Of a stretch of 15,608 bases of DNA, positions 7,990 through 14,455 are shown piece after piece. The stretch spans positions 1-15,608 of the forward strand of contig CAZSHA010000055.1 in NCBI GenBank assembly GCA_964606575.1, read 5' to 3'. Within the stretch, counting starts at the first letter, position 1, and each line of letters starts with the position of its first letter. Both the position numbers and the translations under genes were made by a program. This DNA is from RGIG4576 sp964606575 (GTDB taxonomy: Bacteria > Bacteroidota > Bacteroidia > Bacteroidales > Muribaculaceae). The notes beneath the pieces were generated by a model, which saw only the letters and a list, made by a program, of their open reading frames with translations, was not told the origin of the DNA and did not search any database.

Positions 7990-8907
7990 ATGCCAGTAAG
8001 AGTTCCAACAACATTGCCAGCTGTAGAAATGCTGAGAGATGAAAACATCTTTTTAATTGATGAACAGAGAGCATCAAGCCAAGACATACGTCCTTTACGT
8101 ATTGCTGTTCTTAATTTAATGCCGTTGAAAATTATGACGGAAACAGATTTATTAAGGCTGTTGTCAAATACTCCATTGCAAATAGAATTAGATCTTATAG
8201 AAGTGGATGGTCATGAGAGTAAGAACACGCCACGTGAGCATCTGGATACTTTCTATAAGAAATTCGAAGATGTTAAATCTTCAAATTATGATGGTTTCAT
8301 TATTACTGGTGCACCTGTTGAGAAACTTGACTTTGAAGATGTGGACTACTGGGTTGAATTAAGTGATATTTTCGCATGGGCTAAAACCCATGTCACATCC
8401 ACGCTCTATATATGTTGGGCGGCATTAGCTGGTTTGTACTACAGATACGGAGTAGAAAAAATACTATTGCCAACTAAATTGTCGGGAGTATTTGAGCATA
8501 AGGTGTATAATGGGAAAAATCCTATATTCCGGGGGTTTGATGATGTGTTTTATGCTCCTCATAGTCGACATAGCACTGTTAGTAAAGATGATATACTCAA
8601 ACATTCAGAGTTGGAGATTATTTCCGAAGGAGATGATTGTGGAGTATATATGGTAATGGGGCGTGGTGGTCGTGAGTTCTATATCTTAGGTCATCCAGAA
8701 TACTCACCAGGAACTTTGGATTTTGAGTATCACCGTGACTTAAATTTGGGATTGAACCCCCACATTCCAGATAACTATTATGTTGATAATAACCCTAATA
8801 AGGATGTGATAGTTCGCTGGCGCTCACATGCCAATCTGTTATATGCTAATTGGCTTAACTATTTTGTGTATCAAGAAACACCTTACGACATTAGAGCTAT
8901 AAAATAG
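7990..8907 (+). CDS. metA: Homoserine O-acyltransferase MetA (probably acetyl-CoA dependent)
   Basis: MetA acylates the hydroxyl of L-homoserine, the committed step of methionine synthesis, in the cytoplasm. The sequence aligns end to end with E. coli MetA, from MPVRVPTTLPAV to WRSHANLLYANWLNYFVYQ and TPYDIRAI. The catalytic residues sit at the E. coli numbers: nucleophile C142 in ICWAA, H235 and E237 in GHPEY, and K47. Position 111 is glutamate (GAPVE). In characterised enzymes Glu111 goes with acetyl-CoA and Gly111 with succinyl-CoA, so O-acetylhomoserine is the predicted product despite the family name. The length (305 aa) is typical. No SAM-type riboswitch fits in the 8-nt gap upstream, so it depends on the operon promoter. 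Confidence 0.96.
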   Translation: MPVRVPTTLPAVEMLRDENIFLIDEQRASSQDIRPLRIAVLNLMPLKIMTETDLLRLLSNTPLQIELDLIEVDGHESKNTPREHLDTFYKKFEDVKSSNYDGFIITGAPVEKLDFEDVDYWVELSDIFAWAKTHVTSTLYICWAALAGLYYRYGVEKILLPTKLSGVFEHKVYNGKNPIFRGFDDVFYAPHSRHSTVSKDDILKHSELEIISEGDDCGVYMVMGRGGREFYILGHPEYSPGTLDFEYHRDLNLGLNPHIPDNYYVDNNPNKDVIVRWRSHANLLYANWLNYFVYQETPYDIRAIK

Positions 8908-10773
8908 GTGAAAAAGACTAATAAAATAAAATTAGAGCTGCTAGCTCCAGCAAAGAATGCCGATATAGCAATTGAGGCAGTTAAGCATGGTGCTGATGCT
9001 GTATATATGGGTGCCACTCGTTATGGGGCAAGATCTTCGGCTGGCAATTCATTGGAGGATATAAAGAGAGCTGTTGATTATGCGCATAAATTTAATGCAC
9101 GTATTTATGTAACGGTTAATACGATAATATTAGAAGATGAACTTGCTGACGTAGAACGTTTGATACATGAATTGTATAACATTGGCGTAGATGCTTTGAT
9201 CGTGCAAGACATGGGTATATTAAGAATGAGTATACCACCAATTGCATTACATGCCAGCACACAATGCGATATACGAACACCAGATAAGGCTGAATTTCTG
9301 GAACAAGTAGGCTTCTCCCAATTGGTGATGGCACGAGAGCTATCATTAGACGAGATTAGGGCTATTAGGGAAAGAGTTACAGTTCCATTGGAGGCGTTTG
9401 TACATGGAGCATTATGTGTGAGCTACAGCGGAAGGTGTGGTATGAGCTATGCATGCATGAAACGTAGTGCCAATAGAGGTGAATGTGCACAGATGTGCCG
9501 TTTACCCTATGATTTGGTTGATGATAATGGTAATGTCTTGGTTAAGAATAAACATCTGTTATCGCTACGTGACTTAAATCAAAGTTCCAACCTTAAAGAG
9601 ATGATCGATGCTGGTGTGTCATCGTTTAAGATTGAAGGCAGATTGAAAGATATAGACTATGTAAAGAATGTTGTTGCATATTATAATCAAGAATTAAATA
9701 AGATTGTTGCTGACAATCCTGATTTATATGAACGAAGTTCAAAAGGAACTGTAAATTTAAAGTTCTTGCCTCAGTTAGATAAAGTGTTCAACCGCTCTTT
9801 CACTTCATATTTTTTGAAAAACCGTAATTTATCTAATGGTTATAGCATCGCATCAATAAATACACCAAAATCTATGGGGGAATATGTTGGAACTGTTGTT
9901 TCATCAAGAAGCGGTAATATGTTAAAAGTTACTACATCAAAGACTTTATCGAACGGTGATGGTTTCAGCTATTTTGATGTTTCAGGAACATATACAGGAT
10001 TTCGAGTAAACAAGGTGGATGGCGATATGTTATTCTTGTCGCAACCTTTAAAGTTGCCAAAACCTGTTAAATTGTATAGGACATACGATAATGTGTTTAA
10101 TAATCAGTTGACCGGTGATACAGCTAAGCGAACAATTAGTATTAATATGAAATTAAGTATGTCTAATTGTGCCTTATCATTGGACATCACTGATGAGAGA
10201 GGGAATTATGTAACATCAACATTATGGCTTGATAAACCGTTGGACATAGCAAATATGCCACAATATGACAAGCAACGTGGAATATTAGGAAAACTTGGAA
10301 ATACCATTTATAAAGTTAATCAAATTGAAACTATAGGTGATTACTTTATACCAAGTTCATTTCTGGTAGAATTGAGGAGGAAGTCTATAAGTTTGCTGGA
10401 TGCGGCACAAAAGTCTTCATATAATTATGATTATAGACGTAATGAAAATCTAAAAAGAACGTATTATACTGATAGGCTTCAATCAAGTGACAATGTAGCT
10501 AACCATTTAAGTGAACGTTTTTACAAAGAACACGGAGTTGCATCAATTGATGAAGCAATTGAAACAAAAGGATATAGATTAACTGGTGACGAAGTGCTTA
10601 TGCACACAAGATACTGCTTGCTGAGAGAATTAGGTTGTTGTCGAAAATATAAAAGTGCAAAAAAACTTCCAGAAAGAATTTATTTGAAGACTGGAAGTGT
10701 AATAATGCGAGTTGTAACAGATTGTTCAAATTGTGAAATGAAAATCACATTAGAGAAGAAACCTTCTAAATAA
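8908..10773 (+). CDS. rlhA: U32-family RNA hydroxylation protein, RlhA-like
   Basis: This is a U32 'peptidase' family protein, now linked to prephenate-dependent hydroxylation of RNA: RlhA on 23S rRNA C2501 and TrhP on tRNA. The N-terminal barrel begins LELLAPAKNADIAIEAVKHG (9-28) and RYGARSSAGNS (38-48). The U32 signature EAFVHGALCVSYSGRCGMSY lies at 162-181, and C170, C177, C183, C193 and C197 are the candidate Fe-S ligands. The 621-aa length and extra C-terminal half match RlhA (about 650 aa) rather than the shorter TrhP (about 450). A distal set C570, C577/C578, C606 and C609 looks like a second metal site. The start is GTG at 8908, directly after the metA TAG with no gap; the next in-frame ATG would cut into the conserved core. 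No peptidase function is assumed. Confidence 0.88.
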   Translation: MKKTNKIKLELLAPAKNADIAIEAVKHGADAVYMGATRYGARSSAGNSLEDIKRAVDYAHKFNARIYVTVNTIILEDELADVERLIHELYNIGVDALIVQDMGILRMSIPPIALHASTQCDIRTPDKAEFLEQVGFSQLVMARELSLDEIRAIRERVTVPLEAFVHGALCVSYSGRCGMSYACMKRSANRGECAQMCRLPYDLVDDNGNVLVKNKHLLSLRDLNQSSNLKEMIDAGVSSFKIEGRLKDIDYVKNVVAYYNQELNKIVADNPDLYERSSKGTVNLKFLPQLDKVFNRSFTSYFLKNRNLSNGYSIASINTPKSMGEYVGTVVSSRSGNMLKVTTSKTLSNGDGFSYFDVSGTYTGFRVNKVDGDMLFLSQPLKLPKPVKLYRTYDNVFNNQLTGDTAKRTISINMKLSMSNCALSLDITDERGNYVTSTLWLDKPLDIANMPQYDKQRGILGKLGNTIYKVNQIETIGDYFIPSSFLVELRRKSISLLDAAQKSSYNYDYRRNENLKRTYYTDRLQSSDNVANHLSERFYKEHGVASIDEAIETKGYRLTGDEVLMHTRYCLLRELGCCRKYKSAKKLPERIYLKTGSVIMRVVTDCSNCEMKITLEKKPSK

Positions 10774-10786
10774 TAGGCTATTTTAG
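10766..10786. repeat. Small inverted repeat spanning both convergent stop codons
   Basis: CTAAATA (10766-10772) pairs with TATTTTAG (10779-10786) with a one-base bulge and a 6-nt loop. It covers the rlhA TAA and the TAG of the minus-strand amidase. It could act as a weak two-way terminator, but it is A+T-rich and lacks strong T runs. Confidence 0.3.
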
Positions 10787-11581
10787 TGTGAATTTATCGG
10801 CATCTTCCCATGCTGGGAATTTTTTCCTAAAACTATTTAATTTTTCACCGTTTAAAGAGCTGTACAAAACGATAGAATTATTATCTCGTTTTGCGATATT
10901 TTTACCTTTGAAATCTACAATCATAGAATCGCCGGAATATTCAATTCCTTCTGGAGCTTCGCCTATGCGGTTTGCTCCGCACACGTAACATTCGTTCTCT
11001 AATGCTCGGGCAATTAGTAGCTGTTGCCATGAATATATGCGTGCTTTAGGCCAATTTGCAACTATAATAAGAAGATCATATTTATTGTCGGTGTTTCTTA
11101 ACCAAACTGGGAATCTGAGGTCATAGCATACTGCTATCATGATGTTCCACCCACGATACCTAATAACTGGGGGCAGTGATAATCCTGGTGAAAAAACTTT
11201 TTGTTCATCACCGATACTGAACAAGTGCTTTTTGTCATAAAAAGTTTCATCACCACTACTTTCTATAAAAAAAGCACGATTATAGATTTTATCAGCAGTG
11301 CGTGCCATAAAACTACCAGCGAAAGCTGTATTGTGTTTTTTAGCTAAGCGATGTAGTGTTGCTATTGTAGCTTCGGTGCTTCTTTCAGCCAATTTACGCA
11401 TTTCATCTGGATTTTCGATAAGAAAACCTGTAGAGAACAGTTCCGGTAAAATAACAATATCGGTATTCTCGGGAATAGAATGCATATTTTTTTCGAGTTG
11501 CAACAAGTTAGCCTCTTTGTCACCCCAAATGATGTTATCCTCAAGAATTGCCACATTTAGTCTTTTGCTAGTAATCATCAT
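10778..11581 (-). CDS. Carbon-nitrogen hydrolase, YafV-like omega-amidase
   Basis: This is a nitrilase-superfamily cytoplasmic amidase. The catalytic Glu-Lys-Cys triad is visible: E47 in LPELFSTGF, K117 in YDKKHLF and C152 in VCYDLRFPVW. The FSIGDEQKVFSPG stretch and CYDLRFPVWLRN resemble E. coli YafV and eukaryotic Nit2, so the likely reaction is removal of ammonia from 2-oxoglutaramate or 2-oxosuccinamate, repairing dead-end transamination products. The length (267 aa) is typical. The start ATG at 11581 is followed by another Met codon, so either may serve. The gene is last in a minus-strand block, 12 nt after the acyltransferase, and its stop is 4 nt from that of rlhA on the other strand. 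Other nitrilase-family amide substrates remain possible. Confidence 0.9.
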   Translation of the reverse strand: MMITSKRLNVAILEDNIIWGDKEANLLQLEKNMHSIPENTDIVILPELFSTGFLIENPDEMRKLAERSTEATIATLHRLAKKHNTAFAGSFMARTADKIYNRAFFIESSGDETFYDKKHLFSIGDEQKVFSPGLSLPPVIRYRGWNIMIAVCYDLRFPVWLRNTDNKYDLLIIVANWPKARIYSWQQLLIARALENECYVCGANRIGEAPEGIEYSGDSMIVDFKGKNIAKRDNNSIVLYSSLNGEKLNSFRKKFPAWEDADKFTLK

Positions 11582-11593
11582 AAAATATTGATT

Positions 11594-12133
11594 TTAATAG
11601 TTGCAAAATTTTTCTGGGTATTTTGCATTTATACCATTATAAAAGTCTTTAATATGCTTCATATCGGTTTCAACATTACCAGTTGGATGGAAAACTTCTG
11701 TAATACCTATATGCTTATGTTTATAATCAATATATGCCATAATGATAGGAATACCCGCTCCAAAAGCAATATGGATGATTCCATTTCTCCATTTTTCAAC
11801 ACGTTTGCGTGTACCTTCAGGAGTGATTGCAAGCATCAGATGTTCACTTTCGTTAAACTTTTTGATGATTGCATCGGTTAATTCTGCACCGCTTTTCCTT
11901 GGTACTGGTATACCGCCCATTGCTTTGAATAAATAGTTTAGCGGAAAGAAGAACCAAGTATTTTTCATTAGAAATCCAGCTTTCCACTTGAGAGCCTTAC
12001 ATACAAGTTCTGCATATACAAAATCCCAATTGCTTGTGTGAGGTGCAACGCATATAACGCATTTAGGATAGTCGGGTACTGACACTTCAACCGACCATCC
12101 TAATTTTTCAAATATGAATTTAGCTAAATTCAA
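11594..12133 (-). CDS. Short PlsC-type (1-acylglycerol-3-phosphate) acyltransferase
   Basis: The protein belongs to the LPLAT/PlsC superfamily. It has the acyl-transfer motif HxxxxD as H32-T-S-N-W-D37, a GGIPVPR block at 73-79 and the glycerophosphate-binding-type motif PEGTR at 105-109. At 179 aa it is shorter than classical PlsC (about 240-250 aa) and has no obvious N-terminal transmembrane anchor, only a hydrophobic FFFPLNYLF stretch at about 61-69. The acceptor could be lysophosphatidate, another lysolipid or an amino-acid lipid; the sequence does not decide this. It is the middle gene of a minus-strand trio, 18 nt after the small unknown protein and 12 nt before the amidase. Confidence 0.85.
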   Translation of the reverse strand: MNLAKFIFEKLGWSVEVSVPDYPKCVICVAPHTSNWDFVYAELVCKALKWKAGFLMKNTWFFFPLNYLFKAMGGIPVPRKSGAELTDAIIKKFNESEHLMLAITPEGTRKRVEKWRNGIIHIAFGAGIPIIMAYIDYKHKHIGITEVFHPTGNVETDMKHIKDFYNGINAKYPEKFCNY

Positions 12134-12151
12134 AATTTAAATGTGAAAGTT

Positions 12152-12517
12152 TTATTTAGCCAGTGCCTCTTTATTGTTAGCCTTTTGTTTTTGAGATAGT
12201 GCTGAATTCATTTCTTTAACAATCTCATTAACTGCATCGGCTAATTCTTGTCGTAAAGCTTTATAGCATGCCTTGTAATAAGTATTGCGAGCTTTTCTGT
12301 ATTCAGCAACGTTACCGTCAAAAGAAGATAAGGTCTTGTCGAAAGAAACCGATACTTTATCTATAGTTGTTGTTTGAAGACATGCAGCTTTGATTATAAT
12401 GTCGTCCATTTTGTCGCAATCCACTTCATCAAAATAGTTTTTTGCGAATATACATTCACCAGCTATATCACCGCAAGTGTATTTGATAAGTTTTTTTAGA
12501 TCTCTTTTGTTTGCCAT
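12152..12517 (-). CDS. Conserved small protein of unknown function
   Basis: I do not recognise a named domain. The 121-aa product starts MANKRDLKKLIKYTCGDIAGE and looks fully helical: an amphipathic N-terminus (1-45), a middle segment with a DGNVAEYRKARNTYYKA stretch near 67-83, and a C-terminal Ala/Lys/Glu-rich helix (about 84-121). There are cysteines at 15, 22, 34, 46 and 84. No signal peptide or membrane segment is present, so it is probably cytoplasmic. From memory, proteins with the MANKRDLKK start occur widely in Bacteroidales, which would argue that the gene is real. It leads a minus-strand transcript with the acyltransferase and amidase. I see no clear -7/-33 pair upstream of it. Confidence 0.75.
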   Translation of the reverse strand: MANKRDLKKLIKYTCGDIAGECIFAKNYFDEVDCDKMDDIIIKAACLQTTTIDKVSVSFDKTLSSFDGNVAEYRKARNTYYKACYKALRQELADAVNEIVKEMNSALSQKQKANNKEALAK

Positions 12518-12711
12518 AATTCAATTAGTTTTTGTAATGTTTTGCTAAGTTATAAAAAATATTCGACATAGTTAATGCTTGTCAGCATAAAAACGCTAAC
12601 ATTTATAATGTATTTTAAGCTTAACCTTAAATATCTGTGTTAGATAAAGTTTGCAATCACACGAATTGATATATTGCGAAATTATTACTATCTTTGCATT
12701 TCAAATTTTTT
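12518..12711. other. Divergent intergenic region between the small-protein operon and glycogen synthase
   Basis: This 194-nt, strongly A+T-rich region separates divergently transcribed units. It holds the glycogen synthase promoter (12665-12696), a 10-bp palindrome TTAAGCTTAA at 12615-12624, a short hairpin (ATGCT/AGCAT, 12575-12588) and a spaced inverted repeat CTAACA/TGTTAG (12596-12601 and 12638-12643). I find no consensus promoter for the minus-strand operon. The repeats are weak and could be chance. Confidence 0.5.
12665..12696 (+). promoter_or_regulatory. Bacteroidota-type promoter for glycogen synthase
   Basis: A TATCTTTG -7 element (12689-12696) lies 20 nt after ATTG (12665-12668), a one-mismatch -33 element. 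Transcription would begin around 12700-12703, leaving a very short leader to ATG 12712 or about 22 nt to ATG 12724. Confidence 0.7.
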
Positions 12712-14376
12712 ATGAGTTATAATATGACCCAGAACAAGACACGTTCCAACATGATATTTGAGGTTAGTTGGGAGGTTTGTAATAAAGTTGGAGGAATCTA
12801 TACAGTATTATCTACAAAGGCGAAAACATTAAACAGCCTATTTAATAAACAAGTAGTATTTATAGGTCCAGATTTTGGAGCAGAAAATACATCAAAAACA
12901 TTCGTTGAGTCGCCAAAGTTGCTGCAAGCATGGCGTAAAAACAATAATTTGCCAAAAGGGTTAAAAGTTAGAGTAGGGCGATGGGAAATACCTGGTCGAC
13001 CGCTTGTGATATTGGTTGATTATAAGTCGTTGTATGATCACAAAAATGTGCTTTATGCTGATATGTGGAATAAATATCATGTTGATTCATTGCATGCTTA
13101 TGGCGATTATGACGAATCTTGCATGTTTGCTTGTGGTGCTGCTTTAGTTATTGAGAATTATTGTAACTACTTGAAGTCATCAGATGAAGATGTGAAGGTA
13201 ATAGCTCATTTTGATGAATGGACCACTGGCATGGGCTTGCTTTATTTAAAAAAAGCAATTCCAAGTGTGGCAACAGTATTTACAACACATGCAACAAGCA
13301 TTGGCAGAAGCATCTGTGGAAACCATAAACCATTATACGACTATATGTCGGGATATAATGGCGACCAAATGGCTGATGAATTAAATATGCAGTCTAAACA
13401 TTCGTTGGAAAAGACTGCGGCTCTTGTGTCAGATGCTTTTACTACAGTAAGTGATGTAACAGCTAAGGAATGTAAACAACTGATAGGTCGTGAGCCAATT
13501 GTTACACCTAACGGTTTTGAGTTGAATTTTGTTCCTTCTAAAAATGATTATGACGGTAAACGTGCTGAAGCACGGAAAAAGTTGTTGTCAGTGGCTAAAG
13601 CATTGACGGGAGTTGACTATGCGGATGATACATTCTTGATTGCAACATCTGGAAGAAATGAGTTTAGAAACAAGGGTATCGATGCATTTATAGACTCTGT
13701 GAATGTTCTTCGCTCACATTGGAACGATAAGCAAAAGAAAATAATTGCTTTTGTAATGACTCCTGCATGGGTGAAAGAGGCACGTAATGATTTGATATGT
13801 AAGTTAAACGGAAAACTTGCTGAAAAATTGGAGAATAAGACAATCACACATGATATAAATAATTATGGTGATGATGCTATATATGGAAAGATGTGCTATT
13901 TAGGTATGTCCAATGCAGATAACGAGAATGTTCATATTATATATGTGCCGTGCTATTTGAATGGTGATGACGGTATATTTAATATGAACTACTATGATTT
14001 GCTTATTGGGTTAGATTGCACTATCTTTGCATCATATTATGAGCCTTGGGGGTACACACCAATGGAAAGTGTTGCTTTTGGAGTTCCTACGGTTACGACA
14101 GATTTGTCTGGGTTTGGGCAATGGGTATTGTCGAAATATGGTAATGGATTTGTCAAGTCAGGTGTGGAAGTGATTCACCGAACCGATTCAAACTATAGTA
14201 GTGTAGTTGATCAAATTTCAAATGCGGTTGAGTCTTATCTGTTGTGTGATGTCACAGATAAGACCAAGGCTGTGAAAGCGGCAAAGAAGGTCGCAAAAAC
14301 TATAACATGGAGCCACTTTATGACTTATTATAAAGATGCTTATGCGGTAGCTATAGATAAAACGGATAACCTATGA
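12712..14376 (+). CDS. Glycogen synthase of the eukaryote-like GT3 family
   Basis: The enzyme extends alpha-1,4-glucan chains from a sugar nucleotide. It resembles eukaryotic glycogen synthase (GT3) rather than bacterial GlgA (GT5). Motifs: FEVSWEVCNKVGGIYTVL at 16-33, HFDEW at 166-170, FTTHATSIGR at 190-199, TPNG at 265-268, GRNEFRNKGID at 314-324, and EPWGYTPME at 444-452 with E444 and E452 forming the E-x7-E motif, then LSGFG. At 554 aa it lacks the extended phosphorylated ends of animal enzymes (about 700 aa). The donor is probably UDP-glucose by family analogy, but this is unproven. An in-frame TTG at 12694 lies in the -7 promoter box and is excluded; ATG 12712 is used and ATG 12724 is equally plausible. 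An alpha-glucan phosphorylase gene follows. Confidence 0.93.
   Translation: MSYNMTQNKTRSNMIFEVSWEVCNKVGGIYTVLSTKAKTLNSLFNKQVVFIGPDFGAENTSKTFVESPKLLQAWRKNNNLPKGLKVRVGRWEIPGRPLVILVDYKSLYDHKNVLYADMWNKYHVDSLHAYGDYDESCMFACGAALVIENYCNYLKSSDEDVKVIAHFDEWTTGMGLLYLKKAIPSVATVFTTHATSIGRSICGNHKPLYDYMSGYNGDQMADELNMQSKHSLEKTAALVSDAFTTVSDVTAKECKQLIGREPIVTPNGFELNFVPSKNDYDGKRAEARKKLLSVAKALTGVDYADDTFLIATSGRNEFRNKGIDAFIDSVNVLRSHWNDKQKKIIAFVMTPAWVKEARNDLICKLNGKLAEKLENKTITHDINNYGDDAIYGKMCYLGMSNADNENVHIIYVPCYLNGDDGIFNMNYYDLLIGLDCTIFASYYEPWGYTPMESVAFGVPTVTTDLSGFGQWVLSKYGNGFVKSGVEVIHRTDSNYSSVVDQISNAVESYLLCDVTDKTKAVKAAKKVAKTITWSHFMTYYKDAYAVAIDKTDNL
13998..14029 (+). promoter_or_regulatory. Candidate intragenic promoter inside glycogen synthase
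   Basis: TTTG (13998-14001), 20 nt, then TATCTTTG (14022-14029) is a full match to the Bacteroides consensus, inside the synthase coding sequence. It shares the 13-mer ACTATCTTTGCAT with the gene's own promoter at 12687-12699. It could give the phosphorylase a separate transcript with a leader of about 420 nt. It also encodes conserved residues, so chance is possible. Confidence 0.35.
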
Positions 14377-14455
14377 GATTAAAATGTGTGAAGCAATAAT
14401 GCTTCTGCATGTTAATGTTTAAAAAAGATACAAATAGATATTTATTAAAACTCTT

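Noticed and set aside
8715..8748. TTTG-N22-TAAATTTG inside metA as an rlhA promoter
   Set aside because: The 22-nt spacer is longer than the usual 19-21 and it lies in coding sequence; evidence is too weak to annotate.
11298..11591. Plus-strand open frame of 97 codons opposite the amidase
   Set aside because: It lies antisense to a gene with an intact catalytic triad, has no recognisable domain, and its residues read as a complement of the real frame.
11588..11881. Plus-strand open frame of 97 codons opposite the acyltransferase
   Set aside because: It is fully antisense to a gene with HxxxxD and PEGTR motifs and has no domain or promoter of its own.
12615..12624. Palindrome TTAAGCTTAA as an operator
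   Set aside because: A single 10-bp palindrome in A+T-rich DNA is plausible by chance, and no second copy or known regulator site supports it.
14390..14405. Hairpin GAAGCA-ATAA-TGCTTC between glycogen synthase and phosphorylase
   Set aside because: The stem is only 6 bp and no T tract follows it; a terminator here would also separate two likely co-expressed genes.
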